From NCBI GenBank assembly GCA_008704415.1, contig VXIS01000319.1:1-55246 (forward strand): a stretch of DNA of 55,246 nucleotides, given 5' to 3'. The notes beneath the pieces are model-generated. The model made no database searches. It saw only the letters and a program-made list of their open reading frames with translations, and had not been told where the DNA came from. Positions 10,027-22,287 of this stretch are shown piece by piece; the stretch's first letter is position 1, and the number at the start of each line of letters is the position of its first letter. A program made the translations under genes and the position numbers. The stretch is from Sphaerosporella brunnea (Eukaryota; Ascomycota; Pezizomycetes; Pezizales; Pyronemataceae).

Positions 10027-10434
10027 CTAGACGCAACAGAAATCAGACCCACCGCGTCTGACGCGATTGTGCTTTCGAATGGTTGAGCTCTTGGACTGAC
10101 CTTCGCAAGAGAGAGTTTTTGCCGGCGGGCTGTGGACACGATTGTATACCATCAACACAGCCCTCACTAAGCGCAGCCGTGGTTGTGCGGGATCCAGCCA
10201 AGATCTATCCTCTAGAGTCTCGCTAGCGAAAATCGCCGCGTCGATTAATCGAAATTGAAAAACTTTGTCCGTTAACGTAGAGTGTGATATGCTTTGAGAC
10301 AATTCCTCTGGCCTGTGAATCATCAGCGATCTGTAGTAGTTGGAACGGGCATTTTTACTTAGCTTCCCCATCCCACTCAGGGTGAATAATTTTTCGGGGC
10401 GATGGTCGGCAAATTTTTTTTGAGTGTCAGCCAA
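10027..10434 (-). other. Possible exon or gene remnant
   Basis: A 135-codon minus-strand frame reads like protein (for example FTLSGMGKLSKNARSNYYRS and SETLEDRSWLDPAQPRLRL) but starts with TTG, not ATG. No family was recognised. It may be an internal exon or a decayed gene. Confidence 0.3.
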
Positions 10435-11884
10435 AAGATTTTTCTTCTCGTGGCTGGGACGCGAAAACTCCCAGGGATAGCCCCCAGCTACCCCAACGTT
10501 TCAAGCGAGAAACAGCCGCCACCTTATCATTGCGCGATCCGCTGCCACCCAAGACATTACGAAACAGCAACGAGGCATTGCAAGCTCTTTCCACTGTTGT
10601 GTCAGCACCATACGGCCCTTACCGCACTCCCTTGATCACCAAAAAGCCACGCCACTTCCTTCGAGGGTTCAAGCTTGCTATCAAAGCAACAGTACTACCA
10701 TCACGACGCGGTCCGCATCCCTTTCCTATTGTGCACGCAAATACCTCCGCGTGTACGTTGACAGGATTTTGTGAATGATTCGGAATGATTCGGAATTTAG
10801 GTTAGGTAAACACGAAAAAATCAACCGCCGGCAGGGATTGGCTCCACGCAAGAATGCGCAGTCTGGCCGTGGCGGGCAGACCGCGGAGTGGTTTGTGCAG
10901 GATACAGCGTAGTTCTGATCTTTTGCACTGTGTGGCGCTTTCAGAACGGGATAGACACCAACTGATATTTGTTTAAGAGCAATAGTGACGGCGGTCAAGA
11001 GCGTTTCGCAACTAAACTACAACTGACATTTACTGAAATTAACTATGTTCGACCCTGCGCAGATGATTGTATTGGCGACCTGCCTGCTGGACTACAGGCC
11101 AGTATTCTCGCCAGCCATCCTACTCGACAGATAGAATTTTAGTGCGTACCGCCCAGTAGATGCTCTATCGGCCCGGCAGACCACAGCTGACATCGCCGTC
11201 AAAGTTTTTCACATCCAACTGCTACATAGTATCTGTCAACCCCACAACCATACCTTTGTTTGAAATCAAGTTGATTGTCTATATATGACCGCGAACGATG
11301 GCTGAAAAAAACTCTTCTGTCACTCTTTCAGAAGTCATATTGAAACTTGTTTAGACTATTCGCATTTGGCAAAGGGCAGCGATGAATCTACTTTGAGCTT
11401 AAACCTTATCCTCTGAATTGTGAGATTTTGCAGGGGTTTTTTTTTTTTTCGGAGCCGCCAGGAAGATTTCGCCGTTTTCACTTCATCGATCGGACTGGTG
11501 GAAGTTTAGGCTTTTCCCAGGATCTCACTATCATGCGGTTTGCCGCGCGAACAATGCACAGACCGTCGAAAGGCTTATGCTATTCCATCGATACACCCAT
11601 ATCAGTCATCTTACGAGTTGCGTTTTGGATGTGGTAGGGACTGGCATCGACTGCAACCACGCAATTGCTTTCACGTTGTACAGTGTACCACCAATCTAGC
11701 GCATTTCTCCACGTCCAGGCGAATCTTCCACCACTGCACGATAAGTAAGCCGAACACTGTGCATGTGAAGTGACATGGTTAGCAAAAACCCGGACACCGT
11801 GAGGTGTAAAATAAAGGACCGCTTCGAAACACGGTAGCTGTATCCCCCACGGGTCGTGGAAATGCGTTCATAGCGGCGGTGACG
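10435..11884. other. Intergenic, nothing clear
   Basis: No gene is supported. The notable simple sequences are a direct GAATGATTCG duplication at about 10772-10794 and a T-run of about 13 at 11438-11450. Confidence 0.3.
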
Positions 11885-12889
11885 CACTCATCCAGTGATG
11901 GACACGATCCGAGCCGCCTCGAATGAACAGTTCGAGCCCCAGAGGTAGAGGCGACCCGATCCGGACGAACTTTGAGCTCGAGCCAACTCGAACGATGGTA
12001 AGTCTGGCTCGAGCTGGGTTCGAGCTTTTTCATAGAATCGTGTTCGTTTCGTGGACGTACTTGGTCTTAGATATCTCACCGCATCAAACCCCATCTCAAC
12101 CCACTCCACCACCGACACCGCCGCCCCACCACCACCGCCCCATCACCATCACTCCCAAGGCACCAATGCTCGCCCCCATCAAACTCTCACCGCCCGTCCT
12201 CACGTCTCATCTTGAACGACCACGCCCCAGCACAATTTGAGCATTTCGGCGGTCCCTGGCAGCTGTGGGTCCGGCATCGATCACCGACTCGGCCAGCAGG
12301 CGGCTGCTCCGAGTCCTGCTGACGAAGAGGACGATGTGATGCAGGCGTTGTACAAGAAAATAAGTGGACAATGACATATTTATGATGCTTAAAGCTCAAA
12401 GAACTCGCGTTAATTCCTGCGTCCAGATACGTTTTATGAAGCAGTTGGAAGTCGCACGAGCGGAGCTCACCTTACATCGCCTTTCTCAAGCAAGAAGAGA
12501 ATCGTTTTTGCAGGAAAGCAGAACGTGGACGCCGTTGAAGACTATGATTCTGGCACCGAGGCGGATACTGAGTCAGATGTTGGGGGTACAGCTGGAGACG
12601 GTACAGAGATTCATGGTGACCATGACGCCCCGGAGGGTGTAGGTTCAGCCGCCGAGGCTGTTCTAAACTCCTCTTCAGGACTGTCGGACCTCTCAGGATG
12701 ATCTGTACGGATATCAAACCTACCAACCATGTGAATCACCTGGAATGCAGTCCCCGTGCTAGTAGGACCCTGTGACCCTGATTTTTGTGTAAAAAAATCG
12801 GACGGCTGGAGCCTGGGAATTGGACGAGCTGACTCGAGCCTGCCCATGAACTCGTCTCGAACCGGCTCGTGTCCATCACTACACTCACC
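11885..12889. mobile_element. Non-autonomous hAT-like element (989 bp)
   Basis: The element spans 11893-12881. Its ends are CAGTGATGGACACGA on the left and, read inward from the right, TAGTGATGGACACGAG. The hAT superfamily typically has short (C/T)AG-starting TIRs and 8-bp target duplications. Here the flanks are CACTCATC (11885-11892) and CACTCACC (12882-12889), 7 of 8 identical. The subterminal zones are rich in CTCGAGC/GAGCTCGAGCC words, as usual for hAT ends. The interior has Pro-rich and Asp/Glu-rich frames such as DYDSGTEADTESDVGG but no intact transposase domain. Confidence 0.8.
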
Positions 12890-14028
12890 GTGTCCCACAA
12901 AAAACAATACCATTGCCATTAAACTCCGAGCGAGCGCATCTATTGCACTATCACTACCGAAACAAAATCTTCGTAGTTGGGGAACACAGTGTGGCGGCAG
13001 TCTGAGATCCCCGGTGAGGCAAGCAGCTGCAAAGACCGTCATCCACGACCCGATATTAGATGTTTTGTTTCTCTCTTTGAATAAGATAAGAAATAGCTTA
13101 ATTCTCGTTACGCTGTCCCCAGGCTGTCCCCAAAGGCTCACAATGGGCGAAGAAAAACATAAACAGTTATTGCAGGAGCTTTCAATCAAGCCTATTACTG
13201 TTCCTAATTCCTATCTATTCGTGCTCTCGGTAGTCTGTTTCGACTCATCTCTTCGGGTTGACGTCTCAGGGAAGCGTCTGCCCAATCATCCGGAGGCCTG
13301 GTGGGTTTTCTTGATTCTGCACTGCCTTACAGGACTAAGAGAAAGTCAACAAGTAACATAGACCGATTGTGACTATTTGGAGTTGTATCAGCGATTGCGT
13401 CTATCACCAGAGTGGGAGTCAAGGTCATGAATCAGCTGCAGTACCGTAAGCACTTCCGTTGATGCCACCTGCGCTGTTCTCACCTGCACACAGTATCAGG
13501 GAACCTGTAATACGTGACCTGTCGAAATGCCTATCGCATAGAGTGGCCGTAAAGAGTCCAGGACGTAGGAAAGATGATGTCTTATTTTGGATGGACGCAC
13601 GCCCAAGAGTGCCCCTAGAGCGACGAGAAAAGACATGAAACGTGCGTGAAGCCTTAATCTAACCTCTCAATGGGAATATTGTGCAACTATATATAGCCAT
13701 AGACCAGCCTATGTATTCCTGATGTTGGAGAGAGTCTTCCAAAAATCTCTCCGAGTGGTCCGCCGTTGTAACTGAATGAAGCTTCGGGCTGCTTTAATGT
13801 GCTACGTGATTTATAGAAGACTGGCTGGTTCCTGTTTTCAAAAAAGCTGGTATGCCTTGGGGCGTACGGAAACCGAACCTCCGGAACTCTCATTATCTCA
13901 ACCACCTTGCTCCATCACCTCACATCCAGCTAGAGGGCAGTTTAGATAGTGTAATAGACACCATATTTTGCTCCTATGACCTTCACTGTATGCCTCATTT
14001 CTGCTTATGCGCCGGTTCCACTCTGTTT
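12890..14028. other. Intergenic, nothing clear
   Basis: The long frame from 12756 to 13361 starts at GTG inside the hAT end and looks non-coding. No other feature is supported. Confidence 0.3.
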
Positions 14029-16740
14029 TCAAAGCATCGATTTTCCGGTGGTTGTTTCTGTCCGGAACCTTCTTGCACTCCAGGGGATAGCATCAGTTTC
14101 GGAGAGCCGGGCTAGGGAATGCGGATTATTGTACTGAGATGCATTCGCAGAGATGTTCGGGGCTTTGTTTTGATAGCCTGGCAGGGTGCGGGATTTCTGG
14201 CACTTCTGGAGTTGATCGAATAAACTGACCTCTCCAATCTTGCATCTCGCCGCTTTTCCAACTCTGATTCCGGCATCATCCGCTGACGCTGCCAGCTCTT
14301 CAGCCACTCCTTCACTGCAGTGGCGATAGTTTATCGAGATCTTGGCGCCACCGAACACCGGAGCTACACCGCGGGGATGCTGAGCCATGAGAGCGAGCGA
14401 TCGCCAGTGTCGAGCAGGAGTTGCCCACAGCCAAACAATATCTTGAATCGCCCTACGCTTGGATCGGGTCTCAGTTCCAGTATTCATCGCTTCCGCTCCA
14501 CCCATCAAAGGTTGCTGGACTCTCTCTCTCTTTTGCCTGAGTGCCTCGCGATATTTGTGGACAGTATTTTGCTTTGTAGTTGCTGCTGGATCAGCCTGCT
14601 TGGTGCATTCCGTGTAACCATGACAGCACGTAGGCAAGCTTGATCGTTGGACGAAAAGCGGTGGCAAGCACAGAAATATCTCGTTGCATAGGACCCAAAA
14701 CAAGACGCTGAGAGATTTGCTACCCGGTTTGATGACAGAGCAAAAGAAGCAGGATGGGGAGCTGTTTCCTGGGAGAAATATAATTCTTGCACTCTGATCG
14801 GTCCATCCCAGGTAGTATGGAAAAATCTTCTTTCATACAGGAGGATCTCCTGCAGCGAGATTGGGAGAAGCTAACACGCCGCAGTCTCCAGGTGCTGCTT
14901 CCCCATGACGGCACCCCAGTCTGCTTGTCCACCATCCGTCCGTAATATATCAACATATTTCCCATCCGACGCTGGCAACCAGTCCCGATTCGATCTTTTG
15001 ATAGTTCCCATCAGTTGTTGATCGTAGTGATCAGGTATCCTTCAGCGGCACAAAAGGTTTTTGCCTCGTCCATGGCTGGCAGAACCTGCAAATGATCTGT
15101 CCACTTCTTAAATCCATGATTCCACGGCGTATATCCAAATTCTCTTGCAGCAATCGTTGGAGCAGGCAATCCCTTTCGCCATGCGGATCCATCTTAACGA
15201 CGTCTTGCACAGCACCTCCCAAACGGCACAATTTCGAATAGCATCATAAACATAATCATCTGCTCACACGAATGGTGTCGGGCCTCGGTTTGCTTGATCT
15301 TTTGGCCGAAACGGTCGGGTCAGTTGCATATATGGCAGCACGTTATAATGGCCCCTTCTGCCACCAGCGCGATCATGGGTGTCGGACATGGCTGGGTCGA
15401 TTATGCACGCCCATTTCTTCATTGTTCCAGGTTGAGTGTTGGGCTTGTATAAAGATCTAGTAGGGATCGTGGACGGAACACTGATCGTGCAAAAGGGTTC
15501 TCCAGGCTGCCTGCACCATATATCATCGTTCCTGAATTTGGATCGTGGCAGCGCCAGGTGTCGGATCTTTCATCTCAGGTAACGCTTGTGAGGCTGTCGG
15601 TCTCTCATCCTCCTCGACTGTACATGCAGCAGAAATACGCGGCCATTGGATGTTCCGCAAGTAGGTGATCGATCGCATAGATTTTGTGCGCAGTCGACAG
15701 CACTGGTGTATCGGCAATCCGTCGATTCTGTATACACAATAAATCAGCGATCCATTGGCACTGACCAGGAGGGATTGTTTGAAAGATATGGACGCGACAG
15801 CACCAACGGACAATACCGCGAGCAGAGGTACTGGTATTCCTCGTACTGTTGAACAATGATTACTGTCAGCCGGCTTGCCAAGTGGTATCACAAGAATTTG
15901 GTGAGTTAAGTGTATTCAAACAAGCAGAGAACACAAATCGACCTCGACAGTGCGGTTCAGGATAGCTTCGAGCATCACCACGCCGCGTAGAACCCACGAA
16001 CCTCGATCTGCTTATGATACCGGTCCTAAGTCTAACTGTTAGTAAGATTCCTCAACCGCTGACATCGTGCGAGAGCAAGGAAGACATGGTGTCGGTACCG
16101 GAACCAGAACTTATGAGCATCCATCGATCGACAACTTGTAGTAGGAAGGTCGGTGCTTTAACAATTTGGCAGCTCACTGTGCATGCCTTTCCATCCCCCC
16201 GAAGGCGCAACCATCGCAGAACCCCAACTCTGAAGCTGTTCGGCATCCACAGTTGTGTGGTCTTGGGCGATATTAAGGTCCATCTTCCGGTGTCGCCGCG
16301 ATCGAAGGTTCCATCCGAAGTTGACAAGCTCCTATCTGCGACCACCGCTCCCGTTGCATGCAATCACGCCGTTGACACCGGTGACCACCCTCAGCGTTTC
16401 GCTTTGCCAGACAGTCGAGTTCCAACGAAAGATAGCCTTTCGAAGCAATCCATGCCCCTGGGGTTCTGCTCCGTTCGAGTAGAAGCTCGGAGATACTGGA
16501 AGGCGAAGATTGAGTCTGCATGTCGAAACGGGCCTCCTGAGACTGAATATGTCGGTGTTTGAAGTTGCTTGCAAACGGGAGAGCTGGTGGACCTGTGTGA
16601 AGTTTAGCGGTTAGTGCGGCTATGCAGTAGCTCTGGATTCTGCATTTCAGAAACACAGATTCAACAAGTATCGTGATACGTACAGAATTAGTGAAGAGGC
16701 AGCCGCCAACAAACACCCTCCACCTAAACACCATCAAGAC
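14029..16740 (-). pseudogene. Decayed minus-strand coding region
   Basis: Successive minus-strand frames read like protein but in changing frames: 16363-16052, 15891-15523, 15231-15031, 14965-14720 and 14703-14029. Examples are WGSAMVAPSGGWKGM, NMLIYYGRMVDKQTG and DAGIRVGKAARCKIGEVS. No continuous exon chain with convincing splice sites emerged and no family was recognised. It could be one long degenerate gene, several relics, or a multi-exon gene I failed to assemble. Confidence 0.25.
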
Positions 16741-17006
16741 GGACTAGTAGACAGCCCCTTTTACCGGCTTGGTCCATTTCGATCCTACCGTGTGCCTGTT
16801 AACATGTTGCTCCCAGGAGTAGTGAGACAAGCAAAAAAAGCCACTGTTTCCTGCCATACTCAACATGATCCGCAACAGCTCCAGGTTGAGCCGTCCCTTT
16901 CCACCAATATCATGATCTCCTCCAGCCGCGTTCTCCTGTAACCGCACACCAAAACCAAAAAGCTCAAAAAATACCTTAAACAAAAACAAAAACTCCCAAA
17001 ACGAAG

Positions 17007-18158
17007 ATGTTTCCACGCCCCCCTTGGGAGCGAAACATTCGCGGCCGCCCGGCCATGCCAGGTACCTATACCGTTGTACACACTTCGGGCGACGGCGTTT
17101 GTACCACATACTTTACCTTCCCCATCCCAGAAGATGAACTCAAGCTCTCTCAGACACCCTATCGTAGCTTGGTGGGAATGGGCCGTTTGATTGAGGATGT
17201 GACGAAAGTTGAGCAGAGTGCGGAGGAGGGGAAGAAGGACCAAGAGGAGGAGAAGAAGGAGGATGAGGAGGAGGAGGACGAAGAGGAGGAGGAGGAGGAG
17301 GAAGAGGAGGAAGAGGAGGAAGCGGAGGAAGATGGCAGTGAAGACGACGAGGATACAGAGGAGGAGGGAGAGATCGAAGAAGAGTCTGATTCTGAGGAGC
17401 CAGACGACAGTGCAGACAGTGACTGGAATTCTGACGAAAGTGAGGCCGCCGGGTATGAAGCGGAAGAGGAGGGCATGCAACCAGTACTTCTTGACGTCGA
17501 GGAGGACGGAGATGCAGACGGCGACGACCATGCCGCCGAAGGTGACGATGGCGAGAATGAAGAGGCGGATGTCGAAGCCGAGTATGAAGTCGGAGACGCG
17601 GAAGACGCCGAAGAAGAACCATACCCTGAAGAATACGTTGAAGAAGAAGAGCAATACCCTGAAGAAGAAGGAGAATACGTTGAAGAAGAAGAACAATACC
17701 CTGAAGAAGAAGGAGAATACGTTGAAGAAGAAGAACAATACCCTGAAGAAGGAGGAGAATACGTTGAAGAAGAAGAAGAAGAAGAGCCATACATTAAAGA
17801 AGAAGAACAAGACGCTGAAGAGGAAGAAGAAGAGCCATACATTAAAGAAGAAGAACAAGACGCTGAAGAGGAAGAAGCAGACGCAGTCCCGAAGAAAGCT
17901 CGCGGGCCACAGCGACGAACCGCTCCTCGGCCACAAATATTGACTGCTGCGGAAATAGTTGGCGACGACTATGATCCGCCACCACCAGCAATACCGAGGT
18001 ATTGCGGATGCGGTGGCACCAGCTGTCCGATACCCCGTGAGAGCTGCGCAGGCTGTGGCATGTGCTATGCTAGTCGACGAGGGCTAGAACAGCATTGGAG
18101 GAGGAGTACCACATGTCCACTTGCGCAGTGGAAGATGAGGGGGAATTGGGATCTGTGA
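17007..18158 (+). CDS. Highly acidic protein with C-terminal zinc-finger-like motif
   Basis: This single-exon ORF of 383 residues starts at a true ATG. Residues 1-60 form a non-acidic N-terminus (FPRPPWERNIRGRPAMPG). About 70-295 is an extreme Glu/Asp tract with internal repeats, including EEEEQYPEEEGEYV and EEEPYIKEEEQDAE units encoded by imperfect 36-54-bp tandem duplications. The end has a Cys-rich region, C-x2-C-x12-H-x5-C in CAGCGMC...QHWRRSTTC, resembling a C2HC zinc finger, preceded by CGCGGTSC. A nuclear chromatin or RNA-associated role is plausible but only inferred. Long antisense frames here are composition artefacts. Confidence 0.7.
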   Translation: MFPRPPWERNIRGRPAMPGTYTVVHTSGDGVCTTYFTFPIPEDELKLSQTPYRSLVGMGRLIEDVTKVEQSAEEGKKDQEEEKKEDEEEEDEEEEEEEEEEEEEEAEEDGSEDDEDTEEEGEIEEESDSEEPDDSADSDWNSDESEAAGYEAEEEGMQPVLLDVEEDGDADGDDHAAEGDDGENEEADVEAEYEVGDAEDAEEEPYPEEYVEEEEQYPEEEGEYVEEEEQYPEEEGEYVEEEEQYPEEGGEYVEEEEEEEPYIKEEEQDAEEEEEEPYIKEEEQDAEEEEADAVPKKARGPQRRTAPRPQILTAAEIVGDDYDPPPPAIPRYCGCGGTSCPIPRESCAGCGMCYASRRGLEQHWRRSTTCPLAQWKMRGNWDL

Positions 18159-18500
18159 ACGGAAGCGTATTGATTTGTTAAGTGTGTGTATAATGCGATG
18201 TTTCTTTCCTGGCGGTTGCTAGGCATCTTCGTAAAATTACGGGGATATTGAATTCAGTGATGCAATAACTCGCCACCGCTATGTGGGTATTTGCCATCGT
18301 GCAATCATATATCGCACTCGATGTCGGCCAAAAAAGCAGTCACGCCTAAATTATTTAAACCCCCTTCGAGCGCGCCATCTGCCCCATCTCCTCCATCCCA
18401 TTTTCCCAACACTACCTCCCTCCCTACCTCCCTCATCACAACCATAAACCCTTCTTCCCGCGATCGCATAACACACGACATTCCGACAATTTTCCTAGCA

Positions 18501-19293
18501 ATGATGTCGCCCATTAACGCTGACAAGCTCGCGATCATCAAGGCTGTTGATGATGGTGTAAGTATTTCTTCCTACGCGATCGCATATACTAACTTCCCCG
18601 CTAGACTGGAACGGCGTCTCTTGGCACTAGCATCGTCAACGCTCGCCTTTCGCATGACGAACCTAAGCAACCAGCTTCGGATAACAAGGTATGCATTCTA
18701 ATCTAACGCAATCGCAAATACTAACACCCAAGCTAGGAAGATGCTTCAGACATCATCAGTGCTGCGTCCATCGCGGCCAACAAGATGGTTCAGCTGATTG
18801 TGTCTGGAAACGGCCGTGGTATGTCCTTCATGCTTGCCGAGGGTTCCGCCACGGAGCAGCACGTTCAGCAGTCTCAGAGACGTAGCGAACCAAAGAGGCT
18901 CGGAGACGTTGCCGTAGGTTACCCATTACGCTCCCTGTGGAAAGTTTATTTGCTAAAGATCTGCAGGCTGTGGGTAACTTCGTTGACCCCTATGACGCGG
19001 TTCGCGACCAGTCATTGGACGATACCACTGAGCTTCTCAAGGGTCACCAGGAAGCCTCCACTCGCAAATCTCCGACGGGAGCTTGTGAAGTTCACAGTCG
19101 ACGGCCAAACAAGACTGAGCTCAATGATCTTCATCACGAGCTCAAGCTCAGCCCTCTGGTGATTGCCTCCAGGCACCTCGCAATTCGCATTCGCGAGGAG
19201 TTGAGCATTTCCCACGAAAAGCCCCGTGAGAGCTTGGTCATCCAAGCGAATGAACTTGCTGAGCAGATCAGGGCCAACATTGGCCGTAAATGA
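18501..19293 (+). CDS. Four-exon hypothetical protein
   Basis: The exons are 18501-18557, 18605-18688, 18737-18913 and 18967-19293. The introns are 47, 48 and 53 nt with GTAAGT, GTATGC and GTAGGT donors and TAG/CAG acceptors. All exons are whole codons (19, 28, 59 and 108 residues plus stop), giving 214 residues. The sequence runs from MMSPINADKLAIIKAVDDG through EDASDIISAASIAANKMVQ and DPYDAVRDQSLDDTTELL to ESLVIQANELAEQIRANIGRK. It is helical and soluble, with no signal or TM segment. I recognise no family. The perfect phase fit makes the model strong. Confidence 0.75.
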
Positions 19294-19420
19294 TCAACGA
19301 TTGCTCATACTTTTCACAGTCTTCAAGAAATACTGGTCTAGGTTGCAGTCATAAAAAAAACCGTTTCGGAAAGGAAAAGACCGGTCAGGCTGTGTACGAG
19401 GTGGAAAATTCAGAACATAG

Positions 19421-19999
19421 CTAAACTTCAAAAATTGTACTGTCGTTTCGAAAGTTGTCGTCTTGTATTTTGATCATTGTGTGAACTTGGGCGGATTGCG
19501 TGAATAGTAACCACTCAGCGGCAGGAACGTCTGCTGCAGGGTCTGTGCTCTTTACAATCAGACGGCAGAATGCATACTTCTGTGTGAGGAGCTCCTTGAT
19601 ATAGCTAGCAGTAACGCAGCAGCAGCAGCCATCCAGCACCCGCAGTTTTCTCACGTCCGACTGACCAGCTCACCATCGACAGCAACAGATGATGTACTAT
19701 AGTCTATAGATTGACATATTCCTTGTACAGATGCAGACGCAGACACCGCCCCCACACAATCACGGGTTTGGTTTCTTCGGTGGATATCTTACCTTTCAGT
19801 GCTACGGTTGCGTGAAGTGGGAGCAGTTTTCAAATAACACTGTGTATGGGCGCAAGATACTGAGCTAGCTGCTCTTTCAACTTTGTAGATAGTCAGCGCC
19901 ATCTTCTGGTTGCGGCTGTTGTAGCAAATCAACCGCGTCGTGAGATGGTACCTCTAGAAAATCCGCGGTGAAGGCTTCGCTGCGCACTGGGGTTGCCAT
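19421..19999 (-). CDS. Probable multi-exon gene, partly resolved
   Basis: A first exon starts at the ATG at 19999 and encodes MATPVRSEAFTADFLEVPSH, then DAVDLLQQPQPEDGADY. The last exon (about 19655 to 19421) begins after a CAG acceptor. It encodes SDVRKLRVLDGCCCCV, ASYIKELLTQKYAFCRLIV and ends DDNFRNDSTIFEV. A good GTAAGATAT donor lies between them at about 19793, but I could not connect the middle in one frame. Function is unknown, and four consecutive Cys are unusual. Confidence 0.5.
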
Positions 20000-20359
20000 T
20001 CAGAAATTGTGAAGAGACGGGAAGTTAATATGTTTAGTGATGAAACTGGGGATGGGGCTGAGGACAAAAAACTTAAGCTATCTGGATAACACCCTCCCTT
20101 CCATACCATACCAACGGGCGTTCAAGTCGTCAGTGTCACGGTGGAAACATGCGCCGCGTCCTCGCCCCGTCTCAGCCGCTCACACAAGCGCTGCCGCCTA
20201 TTCCTCATCCTCAGCAATACCTAAGAGCGAAGCCTTTCCTAGCGGGACAAGCTAGACTCAACACATCGGCGAAGACAGTCAAGATTTGTATTAACAATAC
20301 TGATGTGGACTCACTGACACCGCGACAGAAGGATCAAGTCTGAGACCTGCGCTGTCACG

Positions 20360-21071
20360 ATGAGTTACGGCTATAAAGCGGATTTTTGGTTGCCTCGCGA
20401 AGACCTGTTGGAAAGAACTGAAGCTCGTGGTCTGGTGGCATACACGCGGTATGCTTAGGTTCACGGATGCCGTCGTCACCATGGACGAACACTTGCAAGG
20501 TGAAGCACAAGAGATGGAATTGAGTTCACCACGCTTGTCGAAACCGCTGGTGCGACTTCGAACCGCGCAAGAGCCGACGATGGATTAGTTTGGAACGGAG
20601 TCGCAGTAATAGTCGGCAAGGACCTCGGATTTGGAAAGGATAGGGTCTCATCCGAGAATCCGGAGGAGGAGGAATGGGAGTATTTTATAGAAGTACGCCT
20701 ATCCCGCCACTCTTTCGTTGCTAGGAGGCAGTACAACCTCACCCCAGAATACCCGGGTCTTCTACTCTCTATCAGGCATGCTGACGTGGACGAGGAGCTC
20801 TCAGCAGAAGCCATCTTTGGTAACCGAGGATTTTTTACTTCCAGGTGGACTGGTTTTTACACTTGCCAGTGTTCCAGATCCTTGATAACAACTCCAACCG
20901 CGCGGTCGATGCTGGATTCCGGTTACTCAAACTGGCAAGGTGCGCAAGACGACTCTATCCTCTGGTTCCGCGAGCTCCAGGGTGCCTACGGTTCGCTACT
21001 CTGAAAAGTTTTTCCGGTGTTGGTCCGACTACCAAAAACACGGGACAGCAACTGCCGTTGAGGAAACATAA
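20360..21071 (+). CDS. Four-exon hypothetical protein
   Basis: The exons are 20360-20448, 20512-20819, 20870-20939 and 20981-21071. The introns are 63, 50 and 41 nt, with GTATGC, GTAACC and GTGCGC donors and AAG or CAG acceptors. Non-zero phases (2, 1, 2) are all restored, giving 185 residues. The sequence starts MSYGYKADFWLPREDLLE, has WEYFIEVRLSRHSFVARRQY and PEYPGLLLSIRHADVDEELS in the middle, then RAVDAGFRLLKLARVPTV, and ends SEKFFRCWSDYQKHG plus a short tail. It is a soluble mixed alpha/beta protein by composition. No family was recognised. The 41-nt intron is the weakest point. Confidence 0.65.
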
Positions 21072-21660
21072 AATTGAAGTTCAGAAATACGAGAATATGT
21101 GGACGGATCTAAACCTCTGCCTGCAGGCTTCGGTCGGTGAATGCTCTCTGGCATAGAGTCGAAATACTTATTCCAATGCACCCGACTCTACCTAGCCACT
21201 CCTACCTTCATCTCGCCGAGAGTAAAGGGAACTTGGAGCGTGCCTTGATACGCTTTTTCGACGGAGTTGCTATGCGGTTCAGGTCGATGAACCTGGCGAC
21301 TGGTTGTGATGCGGACTACCGAGAGCAGGCTTTGCTTTAACCAACAGTTTCCGCGGAACGCGGTCTTCAGCATGCAGGCCTCTCAGTAGAGTTTGTCCAA
21401 CAATCCGTTCGATTCAAGCACCTACTCGTGCTTGGTCTCCGTCTTTTTCCGACGCCTTGAAGTAAGTTATGTGGTGGCTTTCACTTGTGGTTGATGGCTC
21501 CGAAGGATACGCGCTCAATGCCCTTTTATGCTCGACTAGATGGCTCGCAGGAAAGTTTTGTCATCCACGATTGGGACATGATGAAGGAACACCCGGAAGA
21601 TGACCTGGCTAGCGGCAGAACCCACAGTGGAGATGTGGCGTAACCTATGATAGTGCAGTG
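21072..21660 (+). other. Probable further exons downstream of the four-exon gene
   Basis: Coding-like stretches continue on the plus strand: about 21170-21340 (HSYLHLAESKGNLERALIRF) and, after a GTAAGT donor and an AAG acceptor near 21470-21512, MPFYARLDGSQESFVIHDWD. A frame with SSTYSCLVSVFFRRL precedes the last piece. They may belong to a second gene or to alternative 3' exons of the gene at 20360. I could not phase them reliably. Confidence 0.35.
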
Positions 21661-22287
21661 CGGTGGAGGAGGTATCCGTGTCAGCACCTAATTGTATCAA
21701 AGGTACGGTGTCGATGGCCTACTGTCTCAAAATTTCCCAGCTTCAAATCCCCCAATTTCTCGAACCGCCCAAAAATAGTCGGTGGAGAATCAACTCTATC
21801 AACACTTTGGATATTGCGAAAAGCTATTGGGAGAGGACAAGGGAGCCTGAGACCATTGCCTCCCAACTCGGAACCTTTATTGGATAAAGACATAAGGCAA
21901 AAGAAGTGGACAGACTGCCTCCGGAAGGTTGCGTGGGTTTGTGGTAATGGAAGTAGTGAGGAAATAGAAGCCCGAGGAAAGAAAAACAAAACGTCTAACA
22001 AGCTCTCCCCTCCACCACCCACCCACAGCCCCAAAAATTATGGAACGGAGCCACGGGAATGGTCAAAAAAAATCCCAATATATGGCGTCGAAGGTCCTTG
22101 TCGGGGTTCGGACGAGTGATATTGGATGACCAAAAACATCGGACGAGGTCGCGAGCATTGCGCGCTAGCGCGGTGTGCAAAAGCAGGCTATCTCCTCACC
22201 ATCGACAATCGCACCTCAAAATCTTACCTCACAAGCTACTGCCTCACCACCAGCCACACGCGCAAAGCCCTCTCCCACCTCTTGCCG

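Noticed and set aside
12756..13361. 201-codon ORF
   Set aside because: It begins at GTG inside the hAT right end and continues into flanking DNA, so it cannot be an ancestral gene.
16860..17936. Three long ORFs antisense or out of frame to the acidic protein
   Set aside because: They are Ser-, Phe/Leu- or Lys-only translations of the GAG/GAA-rich repeats, so they are composition shadows.
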